From: SMBSF63 sp034003545
GTDB taxonomy: Bacteria > Chloroflexota > Anaerolineae > Anaerolineales > Anaerolineaceae
Length of the DNA: 64,000 nucleotides
NCBI GenBank assembly: GCA_964447155.1
Contig: CAYURM010000001.1
Location: forward strand, 318,369 to 382,368
Direction of reading: 5' to 3'
The notes beneath the pieces were generated by a model. That model did no database searches, was not told where the DNA came from, and saw only the letters and a program-made list of their open reading frames with translations. This document shows positions 7,527-16,284 of the stretch, in pieces (the stretch's first letter is position 1; the number at the start of each line of letters is the position of its first letter). A program made the position numbers and the translations under genes.

Positions 7527-9902
7527 ATGAATACAATCCCCAATCTATCAGCACCTCCCATCAATCTGAACCTGTCTGCCGACCAGCGCTTCGCTGCCCC
7601 TGATTATGCCAATGACCACACCTGGGAGCTGAAGCTGCGCGGAGGCGACCCGCCAGCAATCACGCTGCAAACCACTTACGGACTGCGCGCCATCCACATG
7701 AGTTTCTTTCCCCGCTTCTTGCAGGATGATCTTGACCGGTTCGAACCAAACGATTTTCCCCAGCCGCCGCACATCACCGCAGCTTATCCTAATTATGCCC
7801 GCATTCATTTTTCTCCCCTTGAAAATCTGCAAGTCAGCATGGAGTGCTGGGTGCCCGCCTCTCAGGTGATCGCTCTCCGGCTGAATTTCAGCAATCAGGG
7901 CAACACCCCGCTGACCTTTAATTTTGAGCTGGTCGGTACCTTGCAGCCGCTTGACCCCGGACAACGTCTGGCAGCCGTACCCTCCAATCTGACCAACATC
8001 CTGCAGGGACGCACTGGAGGGTTGGCTCCGGTATGTTTTATGACCGGCGGCCCCTTTCCCGGCATCGGTCCCTACCCCGCCCTCGCCCGGCATTTTGTGC
8101 TCAACCCCCAACATGAGGAAACGGTCACCGCCGCCATCGCCGCCCTGCCGGATGAAAACGATTCCCTGCAGCTGGCGAAACAAACCACATCACGTACCTG
8201 GGACGAAGAAATTGCCAAAATTGAGCGCCTCAACCAGGCCCAATCGCTCCACATCGCCACCGGCAACCCCGAATGGGACGCCTGCTTTGCCCGCGCCCAG
8301 CGCACGGCTTATGGTCTCTTCCTGCCCGCCAGCGAGCACCTGCCCCACCCCTCCTTTGTGCAAAGCCGGCGTCCCGACCACGGACATTCCCTGCGCGGTG
8401 ACGGCAGCGATTACCCCCACCTGTGGAGCGGTCAAACCGCTCTGGATGCCTGGTATCTCAACAGCTTCCTGCTGCCGGGCGGCATTTCTCTGGCAAAAGG
8501 TGTGCTGGAGAACTTTCTCAGCGTCCAGGAAGAGAATGGAGAAGTCGACTGGAAACCCGGTCTGGCCGGGCAGCGCTCACGCCAGCTTGCCCAGCCCTTG
8601 CTGGCCGTTCTCGCCTGGCAGATCTATCAAACCAGTCAGGATGACGCCTGGCTGGAAGCCTGTTTCCTCCCCCTGCTGAAATTTTTTACCGCCTGGTTCA
8701 CCGCTAAACAGGATGCCGACGAAGATGGCATGCCGGAATGGAAACACGCCCTGCAAACCGGCTTCCCCGATGCGCCCATCTATAACCGCTGGCAGCAAGG
8801 CGGACAAGGCATAGACATTGCCGTCCTGGAATGCCCATCCCTCGCCGGTTTCCTCTACAAGGAATGCCAATCCCTGCTCAAGATCGCCAATCGGCTGAAA
8901 AAAACAGAAACCCTTCCCTGGCTGGAGACCAAATCCGAGGAGCTCAAAGAAATCATATCCAGTATGTGGAACGCGCGGGGCAAAACCTACCGCTACCGTG
9001 ACTACGCCACCGAAAACAGCAACAAAGGCCGCGTGCTGCGTACCATCAAAGGGCGCGGCCAGTTTACCCTGACACGCCACTTCAAAACCCCGCAGCGCCT
9101 GCACATCCAGCTCGCTCTGGCAAACAACGACACCCGTCCGCTCAAGATCACCCTCAAAGGACGTGATGAAAAACGCAAGGTTACTGAAACGATCGGCTTC
9201 GGCCAGCTTTACTGGTCCAACGGCAAGGCTGCCTGCACCACCCAGCATGTTTTCATGCAGCTGGATGAAGTCGACATCCGCGGTCTGTCCCCGGACGACA
9301 CTGGAACGCTGGCAGCCATTGACTACACGCAAGAAGACATCAGCCTCCTCCTGCCGTTGTGGGCTGGCGCGGCCGACCCGCACACCGCCAAAACCCTGAT
9401 CGAGAAAACCATCCTGCCGCATTACCTGAAAAAATTCGGCCTGGCCGCAACCCCGCACGGCTCAAAGGAACCCGGTGAGGAATGGAAATCTGCCGTACAC
9501 ATGCCCTGGAATCAGCTGGTCGGCGAAGCCCTGCTGGATTATGGCTACCGCGTCCAGGCCGCCAAACTGGTCACCAGACTGATGAATGCTCACGCCCAGG
9601 TGCTGGCTGACCACCGCCATTTTCATGAATTCTTCCATGCCGAAACAGGCGAACCCGGTGGTGAGGAAACCATCCTGACCGGTCTGCCGCCCCTGGGACT
9701 GTTCCTGAAAGTGCTGGGCATCAAACGCCTCACCGCCAGCGAGCTGATCGTGGAAGGCAGCAACCCCTTCCCCGAACCCGTTACCCTCCGCTATCAAACG
9801 GTGGAAATCACCCGTGACAAGAAAAACACCATCATCACCCTCCAGTCCGGCGAGACAACCACCCTGCACGGCCCCGGCCCGCACCGCGTGCAATTCAAAT
9901 AG
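7527..9902 (+). CDS. (alpha/alpha)-barrel glycoside hydrolase, GH63/trehalase-like
   Basis: A 791-residue protein without signal peptide, so probably cytoplasmic. The N-terminal 230 residues look like a beta-sandwich, and the middle and C-terminal parts show the spaced helices of an (alpha/alpha)6 toroid: DYPHLWSGQTALDAWYLNSF near 300, DEDGMPEW near 395, MPWNQLVGEALLDYGY near 665. This arrangement is typical of GH63 and related glucosidase/mannosylglycerate-hydrolase enzymes that release glucose or mannose residues from alpha-glycosides. I could not assign the catalytic acids with certainty. A short segment around 500-610 looks like an inserted beta domain. The gene is monocistronic, divergent from the PBP gene, and starts directly behind its promoter. 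The substrate is unknown. Confidence 0.6.
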   Translation: MNTIPNLSAPPINLNLSADQRFAAPDYANDHTWELKLRGGDPPAITLQTTYGLRAIHMSFFPRFLQDDLDRFEPNDFPQPPHITAAYPNYARIHFSPLENLQVSMECWVPASQVIALRLNFSNQGNTPLTFNFELVGTLQPLDPGQRLAAVPSNLTNILQGRTGGLAPVCFMTGGPFPGIGPYPALARHFVLNPQHEETVTAAIAALPDENDSLQLAKQTTSRTWDEEIAKIERLNQAQSLHIATGNPEWDACFARAQRTAYGLFLPASEHLPHPSFVQSRRPDHGHSLRGDGSDYPHLWSGQTALDAWYLNSFLLPGGISLAKGVLENFLSVQEENGEVDWKPGLAGQRSRQLAQPLLAVLAWQIYQTSQDDAWLEACFLPLLKFFTAWFTAKQDADEDGMPEWKHALQTGFPDAPIYNRWQQGGQGIDIAVLECPSLAGFLYKECQSLLKIANRLKKTETLPWLETKSEELKEIISSMWNARGKTYRYRDYATENSNKGRVLRTIKGRGQFTLTRHFKTPQRLHIQLALANNDTRPLKITLKGRDEKRKVTETIGFGQLYWSNGKAACTTQHVFMQLDEVDIRGLSPDDTGTLAAIDYTQEDISLLLPLWAGAADPHTAKTLIEKTILPHYLKKFGLAATPHGSKEPGEEWKSAVHMPWNQLVGEALLDYGYRVQAAKLVTRLMNAHAQVLADHRHFHEFFHAETGEPGGEETILTGLPPLGLFLKVLGIKRLTASELIVEGSNPFPEPVTLRYQTVEITRDKKNTIITLQSGETTTLHGPGPHRVQFK

Positions 9903-10020
9903 CACAGGCTCGATAGCGCAGGCTGAGCTTGCCGATATCATACCCGAATGGGTAAGCCGCAGCGGCCCAGCCACGGCGGGCCAGCCGCAACAGGCCACCC
10001 GCAGCGCGTCAGCCAGACCA

Positions 10021-10361
10021 GCCCACCCTTCGACAAGCTCAGGGTTCGTAACGTAACGCAGGCGCGATAGCGCAGGCTGAGCCTGTCGAAGCCGCAGCGG
10101 GTCAGCCGCAGCGAGTCAGCCACGGCGAGTCAGCCCCAGCATATCAACCAAACCAGCCCACCCTTCGACAAGCTCAGGGTTCGTAACGTAACGCAGGCGC
10201 GATAGCNNNNNNNNNNNNNNNNNNNNNNNNNNNNNNNNNNNNNNNNNNNNNNNNNNNNNNNNNNNNNNNNNNNNNNNNNNNNNNNNNNNNNNNNNNNNNN
10301 NNNNNNCAGCCCCAGCATATCAACCAAACCAGCCCACCCTTCGACAAGCTCAGGGTTCGTA
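10021..10361. repeat. Tandem repeat, 135-bp period, interrupted by scaffold gap
   Basis: Bases 10021-10071 and 10156-10206 are identical (offset 135). Bases 10131-10184 recur at 10307-10360. The 19-bp motif CCCTTCGACAAGCTCAGGG occurs at 10026-10044, 10161-10179 and 10337-10355, and a near inverted copy of its half is at 10074-10091. An 18-bp sequence, CGATAGCGCAGGCTGAGC, occurs at 9911-9928 and 10065-10082. The gap lies exactly where the third repeat unit should be. Confidence 0.85.
10207..10306. other. Assembly gap (100 N)
   Basis: Exactly 100 N, the usual placeholder length. If a single further 135-bp unit bridges it, the missing sequence is 59 nt (the segment 10072-10130 of the first unit), or 59 plus a multiple of 135. 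Confidence 0.95.
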
Positions 10362-10405
10362 CCCCACCCCATAATATCGTTTAACCAACTCTTAAGCGTT
10401 TCTGC

Positions 10406-10434
10406 TTGAAAATATCCGCGAATGGCTGTATAGT
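10406..10434 (+). promoter_or_regulatory. sigma70-type promoter
   Basis: TTGAAA at 10406-10411, a 17-nt spacer and TATAGT at 10429-10434, followed by a leader of about 50 nt with a consensus AGGAGG ribosome-binding site at 10478-10483. Confidence 0.8.
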
Positions 10435-10488
10435 AGTGTAAATTGCTTCCTTATTGACTTAAATTCATACACCTTTAGGAGGAACACC

Positions 10489-11139
10489 ATGGATTTTGGC
10501 GCACCATTTACTTTTCCATTTGAAGACCCTGACTGGCTGAAGAAGATCGCTTTGGCCGGTTTGGTAGGGTTGATCCCTATTGTGGGACAGTTGTTCATCG
10601 CCGGCTGGGGCCTGGAAGTTGCCCGCCGCGTGATTAGACGCGAACCTGTTCTCTTGCCCGACATCAATTTTGGCGAATATCTCGGCCTGGGTTTCAAGCA
10701 ATTCTTAATTGGCTTTGTCTATGGCCTGCCACTGTTCCTGTTTGGACTACCTATCGCAATTGTTGGTGGTATTGGGGGCGCAGCTGACATGGATGCAGAA
10801 ACTATCGGCATCCTCGTTACGGTGATCTCCTGCTGCTGCGGCGGGTTGGCATTGATCTACACGCTTCTGCTGGCCTTCATGATGCCCGCAGCTCTCGGCC
10901 GCTTCCTCGATACCGGCGAACTCAGCGCCGCTTTCAAGGTCAAAGAAGTCTTCGCCCTGGTCAAAGCCGCCCCGGTACCTTTCCTGATCGCCATCGCTGG
11001 CTCCGTGGCTGCTGGCTTCATTGCATCATTGGGCAGCATTGTCTTTATCATCGGCGTCATCTTCACCGCGGCCTACTCCATGGCAATTATCGGCCATTTC
11101 TACGGACAGGCTTACAACGAAGCCAAAGCAGCATTGTAA
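10489..11139 (+). CDS. DUF4013 family membrane protein
   Basis: A 216-residue integral membrane protein. The N-terminal stretch WLKKIALAGLVGLIPIVGQL and the downstream WGLEVARRVIRRE are characteristic of the DUF4013 family, whose role is unknown. Four to six hydrophobic segments are visible (about 20-45, 70-90, 105-130, 155-180, 185-210). Start choice is firm: AGGAGG with 5 nt spacing before the ATG, behind a clear promoter. A strong terminator follows at once, so it is a monocistronic transcript. It lies next to repeat DNA on both sides but its codon use resembles neighbouring genes. Confidence 0.85.
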   Translation: MDFGAPFTFPFEDPDWLKKIALAGLVGLIPIVGQLFIAGWGLEVARRVIRREPVLLPDINFGEYLGLGFKQFLIGFVYGLPLFLFGLPIAIVGGIGGAADMDAETIGILVTVISCCCGGLALIYTLLLAFMMPAALGRFLDTGELSAAFKVKEVFALVKAAPVPFLIAIAGSVAAGFIASLGSIVFIIGVIFTAAYSMAIIGHFYGQAYNEAKAAL

Positions 11140-11152
11140 TCTTTCGAAATCA

Positions 11153-11185
11153 AAAGAAAGCCACCTGCGTCGGGTGGCTTTCTTT
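11153..11185 (+). terminator. Intrinsic terminator
   Basis: A perfect 13-bp stem (11153-11165 / 11173-11185) with 7-nt loop, ending in a U-rich arm. It starts 14 nt after the DUF4013 stop codon. Confidence 0.85.
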
Positions 11186-11196
11186 GTTTAATCCAC

Positions 11197-11388
11197 CCTT
11201 GGAAAGGCTGCAAATTGCAGCCTTTATTGGCAAGCTCCTGTTCCTCAAGAATACATCCCCTCTGCGAACGCAATCCTTTTCAAGGCTGGGCTGTAACCAA
11301 CCTTGAAAAGGATCGGCAGCTTCACCACATCCATCCCGATTCTGCCGAATAACAAACCCACGCTCTGTTGCAGCCAGCCTTTCCAAGG
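11197..11388. mobile_element. MITE-like non-coding element with 14-bp terminal inverted repeats
   Basis: The ends CCTTGGAAAGGCTG (11197-11210) and its exact complement (11375-11388) enclose 192 bp without a coding frame. An inner motif, AACCTTGAAAAGG, lies near 11299. The same end sequence and inner motif recur in the same order at 29719-29928. This pattern suggests a small non-autonomous transposon. No transposase is nearby, and target-site duplications are not clear. Confidence 0.6.
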
Positions 11389-11394
11389 AGGGCC

Positions 11395-11967
11395 TTACTC
11401 CCCAAACTCCTCTACGTGGTAAATCTCCACATCCAGCTTCTTCTTTCGCCACAGGTCGCTGGATGCCCCCATCTTGCTGGATAGATGGGACAAGAACGCT
11501 TCCGCATCGGGCAGCTGCTCCCACACCTGAGGCAGGAAAGTCGCCCGCCGCGCCCCGTCCCGCAGCACCACCCCGTCCACGCCGGGATGCAGCAAACCCG
11601 GCAGTTGTGCCGGATCATCATATACCAGCGGCTCAGGCAGGGTTAACCGGGAAATTTCGATATGCAGTTGCCCCACTTCCTCCGGCTGCACTTTCGGAAA
11701 ACGATAATCCTCTACCGCCGCCGCGGCGGCATGCTCGCACACATCTTGCACAAGAGGCTGGTATGCTGTCAATGTGCCAATACAGCCCCGCAGGCTGCCA
11801 TGTTTTGTCAGGGTCACAAAAGAAGCCCCGTCTGCCTGAAATACAGGCGGATATGCTGCCAGGTTCAGGTCTGGCAGCGGCTGCCCCGCGGCTGCCAGCT
11901 CAACGCATTGCCGCGCCAGCGCCAGCAGCTGCTTGCGTTCGGTATCATTTAACAAGTTTATATTCAT
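11395..11967 (-). CDS. AMMECR1 domain protein
   Basis: A 190-residue protein that is essentially a single AMMECR1 domain. The hallmark LRGCIG motif is present (GSLRGCIGTLT, about residues 58-68), as is the HPGVDGVVL segment later. The cellular role of this conserved domain is not established; in some archaea and bacteria it accompanies MEMO and radical SAM proteins, neither of which is here. The ATG at 11967 has an AGGAGG box 7 nt upstream. It is encoded alone, opposite to both neighbours, with the MITE-like element just past its 3' end. Confidence 0.9.
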   Translation of the reverse strand: MNINLLNDTERKQLLALARQCVELAAAGQPLPDLNLAAYPPVFQADGASFVTLTKHGSLRGCIGTLTAYQPLVQDVCEHAAAAAVEDYRFPKVQPEEVGQLHIEISRLTLPEPLVYDDPAQLPGLLHPGVDGVVLRDGARRATFLPQVWEQLPDAEAFLSHLSSKMGASSDLWRKKKLDVEIYHVEEFGE

Positions 11968-12035
11968 TCTGCCTCCTGATTAAGTTTATACAGCCAGATA
12001 CACCCTGCGTCAAGCAGGAATCAGCCTCTGCGCCC

Positions 12036-12065
12036 TTGCCAATTCACCCCACTTTAAGGTACTAT
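12036..12065 (+). promoter_or_regulatory. Probable leaderless promoter
   Basis: TTGCCA (12036-12041), an 18-nt spacer and TACTAT (12060-12065), followed after 7 nt by the ATG at 12073. There is no ribosome-binding site at proper distance. Confidence 0.5.
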
Positions 12066-12072
12066 CATACCA

Positions 12073-12927
12073 ATGACTGACCTCAACAAACCGCTTACAC
12101 GACCCAAATCTACACCCAAAGTCCGGCAGCCTGAAGCTGCCGCGTTCAACTATGGACGCACGGTTTCAACTGTGGTCGGCACAGCGTTGATCCTTGCCAC
12201 CCTCTTCACCCTGTGGTCGCCTAACCGGTTTTCTACCGATAACCTCCTGACGGTTATTGCGGAAGCCCTTCAGGGCGGAGATTCTCCCGCACAGATCGTC
12301 GAAGCCCACGCCACCCCGGATGCCAACCAGCCTCATGTTGGCCTGATTGCCGGACACTGGGGATCCATTGACGGAATACAGGATCCCGGCGCCGTGTGTG
12401 AGAGCGGCCAATTTGCCGGCACCACAGAAGTACATGTCAATATCATCGTTGCCACGTATGTAAAAAAAACCCTCCAAGCGAATGGATACGTGGTAGACCT
12501 TCTGGAAGAGTTCGACCCGCGGCTTTCCAACTACCAAGCCGATGCACTGATTTCAATTCATGCCGACTCCTGTGAATACATCAATGACCTGGCAACCGGA
12601 TTTAAAATCGCCGGCACTCTGGCAAGCCCATACCCGGAAAAAATCGATCGGTTGAAAGCCTGTATCACCTATCATTATGGCGAAACAACAAAACTTCCCT
12701 ACCACGAAGGCTCTTCCTATACTGCCGACATGCTCAAATACCATGTCTTTTCAAAAGTCGATCTGGAAACACCGACTGTGATCATTGAGACCGGTTTTAT
12801 GAACCTGGACGATGACATCATCATCAGCCAGCCCGAGCTTGTTGCAGAAGGGATCGCCAACGGGATCATGTGCTTCGTACAAAACCAGTCTCTACCCGGC
12901 GAACTGATGCCCCCCGCGCAGCCCTGA
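12073..12927 (+). CDS. N-acetylmuramoyl-L-alanine amidase (Amidase_3), membrane anchored
   Basis: Cleaves the amide bond between muramic acid and the stem peptide in peptidoglycan. The 284-residue protein has a cytoplasmic N-terminus, one membrane segment at about residues 30-50 and an outer Amidase_3 domain at about 88-275. The zinc ligands are visible as His95 (AGHWG), Glu119 (TEVHVN) and His163 (SIHADS), and the catalytic glutamate as Glu239 (IIETGF). An insertion with GFKIAGTLASP follows the third ligand, as in other family members. There are no cell-wall binding repeats. It is a single gene with a probable leaderless start; its product would act with the PBP (3741) and lytic transglycosylase (38420) in wall remodelling. 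Confidence 0.9.
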   Translation: MTDLNKPLTRPKSTPKVRQPEAAAFNYGRTVSTVVGTALILATLFTLWSPNRFSTDNLLTVIAEALQGGDSPAQIVEAHATPDANQPHVGLIAGHWGSIDGIQDPGAVCESGQFAGTTEVHVNIIVATYVKKTLQANGYVVDLLEEFDPRLSNYQADALISIHADSCEYINDLATGFKIAGTLASPYPEKIDRLKACITYHYGETTKLPYHEGSSYTADMLKYHVFSKVDLETPTVIIETGFMNLDDDIIISQPELVAEGIANGIMCFVQNQSLPGELMPPAQP

Positions 12928-13112
12928 CCCATCACACCAATTCCTTCCGTGTCCCTGCTCTTCAGGTAAATTCACCTCCATCCATCAGGCATGCCAAGCT
13001 CCCAGCATCCGGCGGCTGTCTGTCTTGTTCCCACAATTCTGATAAAACATATAGACTTTCAACTTATAATTAAAGCACGAAACTCTTTTAGTGATGTGAA
13101 AGTGATACAGCT

Positions 13113-13538
13113 ATGGCACAAAAAGCATTATTTGAAGGTTTAATATTTGACGAGATGGACCAGCCCGTTTCCACCGCATTTGTGGGTGACGAAGCCTGCT
13201 ATGTGGTTAACGATTCTGGTTTCTTGAGACACATTTCAAGTGAAAAAGTTGACCGGCAGATATTGAACAGGATGACGGAATCGATCAGCGGCAATGAAGA
13301 CATCATCGCCGAACAAACTTCCAAAATGCTGGGGAAGGACGATCTATTCTCGCGCGCCATCATTCAAAACCAGTTAAAACACCTGGACAAACAAATGGAA
13401 AATATACTGGAAACTGGTATTCCTGAAGAGGGACGCGCCTATATGGGTATGATGGGCTTCCGCGTAACCATCGATTTACATGGCGAAGTGATCGAATTCA
13501 ACCAGCCCGGCGCAGCACTGCCGGATGATGAGGAATAA
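13113..13538 (+). CDS. Conserved hypothetical protein
   Basis: A 141-residue soluble acidic protein with no signal peptide or membrane segment. It starts with MAQKALFEGLIFDE, has a helical middle (KQMENILETGIP) and an acidic tail ending in DDEE. I do not recognise a family. The frame has normal codon use and lies in the same direction as the thioredoxin-TPR gene 106 nt downstream, so the two may be cotranscribed. The ribosome-binding site is weak (GTGA about 10 nt upstream). A regulatory or chaperone-partner role would be speculation. Confidence 0.65.
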   Translation: MAQKALFEGLIFDEMDQPVSTAFVGDEACYVVNDSGFLRHISSEKVDRQILNRMTESISGNEDIIAEQTSKMLGKDDLFSRAIIQNQLKHLDKQMENILETGIPEEGRAYMGMMGFRVTIDLHGEVIEFNQPGAALPDDEE

Positions 13539-13644
13539 ACACGCCCCGCGCAAACAAATTCTTGCAGTTTGCGGGTAAAATTAATGGGAGAGACGACAAT
13601 CTTAAACGATTTTGTAAAACAACTCCTGAAAAAGGAGGACCTTA

Positions 13645-14481
13645 ATGATGACCTCGAATTTTATTATTAACGTAACCGAAACAGATTTTGAATATGAAGT
13701 GGTCAATTTTTCGCAGAATATCCCTGTTCTGGCGGCTTTTTTGGCTGCCTGGAGCCAGCCTGGCCGGGAATTAAGCGGCCTGCTGGAGCGCCTGGTGATG
13801 GAATCCGGCGGGGCTTTTCGCCTGGCAAAAGTGGACGTTGACCACAGCCAAAACCTGGCCCTGCTGTACGGTGTGCGCAGCGTGCCCACCGTCAAGGCAT
13901 TCAGTCAGGGCAGGGTTGTGGCCGAGTTTGCTGGTAACCAGCCCGAAAACCGGGTGCGCGAGTTCATGGAACATATTACTCCGCCCAGCGGTGTGAACCT
14001 GGCAATGGAAAAAGCCAACAGCCTGCTCGACATGCACGACTGGGAACAGGCAGAAATCCTCTTCCGCGATCTGCTGAACACCAACCCGGACCAGACGGAA
14101 GGGCTGCTCGGTCTGGCAAAGACCCTGCTTGCCAAAGGCGAACCGCACGAAGCACGCTACATCCTCAACAATTTCCCCGCCAGTCGTCAGTTCCCGCAGG
14201 CAAAAATTCTGCTGCCTTATGCCGAAACCCTGATCGAATACAAGGACAAAACCCTGCCCGATGATACCGACCTGGATGCCATCTTTCACAACAGCATCCG
14301 CCTCGCCGCCCGCGGGAATCTGCCGGCTGCACTGGATGGTCTGCTGGACGTCCTGCGCCAGAATCGCGACTACCGCGATGACCGCGCCCGCCTGGTAATC
14401 CTCAGCCTGCTGGATTTGATGGGTGACCAACACCCCGATAGCCGCCGTTATCGACAGGAACTGGCAAGCGTACTCTTCTAA
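13645..14481 (+). CDS. Thioredoxin-fold TPR protein, CnoX/YbbN-like
   Basis: The N-terminal 110 residues form a thioredoxin fold (FLAAWSQPGREL, cis-proline in VRSVPTVKAF), followed by TPR-like helices from about 115 to 278. The redox CxxC is replaced by S37-Q-P-G40, so it has no thioredoxin cysteine pair. The same layout occurs in YbbN/CnoX, a holdase that hands clients to DnaK and GroEL. The start has a perfect AGGAGG (13633-13638); two adjacent ATG codons at 13645 and 13648 are possible. A long terminator hairpin begins right at the stop codon. Chaperone function is inferred from domain order. Confidence 0.82.
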   Translation: MMTSNFIINVTETDFEYEVVNFSQNIPVLAAFLAAWSQPGRELSGLLERLVMESGGAFRLAKVDVDHSQNLALLYGVRSVPTVKAFSQGRVVAEFAGNQPENRVREFMEHITPPSGVNLAMEKANSLLDMHDWEQAEILFRDLLNTNPDQTEGLLGLAKTLLAKGEPHEARYILNNFPASRQFPQAKILLPYAETLIEYKDKTLPDDTDLDAIFHNSIRLAARGNLPAALDGLLDVLRQNRDYRDDRARLVILSLLDLMGDQHPDSRRYRQELASVLF

Positions 14482-14525
14482 AACAAATCCGCCCGCTGGT
14501 CTAATAACCAGCGGGCGGATTTGTT
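14482..14525 (+). terminator. Long perfect hairpin, probable terminator
   Basis: A 19-bp perfect stem (14482-14500 / 14507-14525) with 6-nt loop, directly after the stop codon. The right arm ends in TTTGTT, so termination by a U-rich arm is likely in the plus direction. Confidence 0.75.
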
Positions 14526-14607
14526 AAGAAATTCCTGGGCGTACTTCCCCCAACGAACTCAAAATCACCAAGTTCCTCCCTCAAAAATGGAGAGCTTTTA
14601 GGGAAAG

Positions 14608-16284
14608 CTAGGAGGGGGTGATCTCCGCCAAAAACTTGTCTTTATTCGCTGACCTGGCAATTTTTCCGCTGCTGGTCTTCACCAGCCATTGCCCATCCAC
14701 CAGATGTACATAGCGCAGCACCACCGCCGAGCCGTGGGCGACTGCCTTGCGTACAGCATCAGCCACCTGGTCTTTATCGGCAGGATCGTCAATTTCCGCT
14801 ACTACGGCTACTTCTTCCGTGCCGGCATCCTCATTGAAAACGCCAAATGCCACCACCCGTCCGGGGTGTACGCCCGGCACACCGTTCACAATTTCCTCAA
14901 TATCCTGCGGATACACATTCTTCCCGCCGACAATGATCAAATCTTTCTTGCGGCCGCTGATATACACTTCCCCATCGGCCAAATAACCATAATCGCCGGT
15001 CAAAAACCAGCCATCAATAAAAGCTTCTTCAGTAATGTCCTCGCGGTGAAAATAACCAGTCAGCATGCAGTCGCTGCGCAGGGCAATTTCACCTACCTGC
15101 CGTTCAGGCAGCGCCTCACCCACAGCGGTAACAATCTTCACTTCCACATTGCGGATTGGCTTGCCCGCCGACACCATCCGCAGCGAAGGCTTGCCATCCA
15201 TTGCAGCCACAGCCTTGCCCTCCGTCTGGAAAATCTCGCGGTCAATATCATCATACTTCACCGGCGCAGTGATGCCCCCCTGCGTGACAGCAAATACATT
15301 CTCCGCCATTGCATAGCAGGTAGCCAGCGCCTCCTCGCGAAAGCCGAAATCCTGAAAACGATCCAGAAAGGCCTGCTGGCTGTCCCAGCGCATCGGTTCC
15401 GAACAGTTGATCACCGCCCGCCACGAAGACAAATCGACATCCGCCAAATGGCGGTCGCGCACCTTTTTGGCGCAAAAATTGTAGGCAAAATTCGGCAGCC
15501 AGCTCAGCGTGCCTTTGTATTTTGAGACCGCCTGCATCAACCGATACGGCGCGCGCACCCAGTCGAAAGGCGACATCAACACCAGCGGGATGCCGCTCAA
15601 CAGGGGCATCAGGAAACCGGCAATCAGCCCCATGTCATGATACAGGGGCAGCCAACTGACGATGACATCCTCTTCCTGCAGTGCCAGCGCAAGCTGGTAG
15701 CTTGCCAACTGGTTGAAAACCGCCTGATGGGACAGCGCCACGCCCTTCTGCAAACCGGTTGAGCCGGATGAGTGCTGCAAGAGTACCACATCCTGCGGGG
15801 CGCGCTGCAGTCCGCCCAGTGCTTCCAGATCAACCAGCGCATCGCCGGAAACTTCCTCGGCCACAATCACTGCCCGTACTGAATCCCCTTCGATCAGTGC
15901 CGAACGTACCTCATCCTCAAAATCAGCATAGGTGATGATCGCCGCCGGCTTGCTGATTGAGACCAGCGATTTCATCCCGGCACGGTACCGTTCGGGCAGC
16001 AGTTTTTCTGTCAAAAAAGGCATGATCGAGGGAATCGCCCCATGCAGGATCACCCCAAAATAGGCATTCACCAGATCCAGGCCGTGCTGCTGGATCAGGA
16101 TGACCACTTCACCCGGTTGAATACCGGCCGCTTCCAGGGCAGCGCTGAAAGCGCTGCTGCGCTCCACCAGCTCGCCATAGGATACCGGCACGTCCCCCTC
16201 CCCTGCATGCAGCAGGGTCAACGCAATTTTCTCCGGTGTTTCATGGTAATGCTTCAACAATACGGATGAAAAAGTCTGTTTCAT
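14608..16284 (-). CDS. Fatty-acyl-AMP ligase-like adenylating enzyme
   Basis: Activates a carboxylic acid as acyl-adenylate, probably passing it to the carrier protein encoded just upstream. This 558-residue ANL-superfamily protein shows the phosphate-binding loop SSGSTGLQKG (172-181), the SWLPLYHDMGLI motif (about 208-219) typical of fatty-acyl-AMP ligases rather than CoA ligases, NCSEPM in place of NGAEPV, TGDYGYL, and the C-terminal lysine region KTSSGKIARS near 541. The start codon overlaps the ACP stop (TGATG), so the two are translationally coupled. No polyketide or peptide synthetase lies nearby, which leaves the acceptor pathway open. Confidence 0.85.
   Translation of the reverse strand: MKQTFSSVLLKHYHETPEKIALTLLHAGEGDVPVSYGELVERSSAFSAALEAAGIQPGEVVILIQQHGLDLVNAYFGVILHGAIPSIMPFLTEKLLPERYRAGMKSLVSISKPAAIITYADFEDEVRSALIEGDSVRAVIVAEEVSGDALVDLEALGGLQRAPQDVVLLQHSSGSTGLQKGVALSHQAVFNQLASYQLALALQEEDVIVSWLPLYHDMGLIAGFLMPLLSGIPLVLMSPFDWVRAPYRLMQAVSKYKGTLSWLPNFAYNFCAKKVRDRHLADVDLSSWRAVINCSEPMRWDSQQAFLDRFQDFGFREEALATCYAMAENVFAVTQGGITAPVKYDDIDREIFQTEGKAVAAMDGKPSLRMVSAGKPIRNVEVKIVTAVGEALPERQVGEIALRSDCMLTGYFHREDITEEAFIDGWFLTGDYGYLADGEVYISGRKKDLIIVGGKNVYPQDIEEIVNGVPGVHPGRVVAFGVFNEDAGTEEVAVVAEIDDPADKDQVADAVRKAVAHGSAVVLRYVHLVDGQWLVKTSSGKIARSANKDKFLAEITPS

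Larger units (their letters stand above)
9903..10488. other. Non-coding repeat region with assembly gap
   Basis: This 586-bp region contains a tandem repeat of 135-bp period, an interspersed palindrome-half motif (CCCTTCGACAAGCTCAGGG) in three copies, a run of 100 N at 10207-10306, and the promoter and leader of the following gene. No coding frame is supported. Confidence 0.85.
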
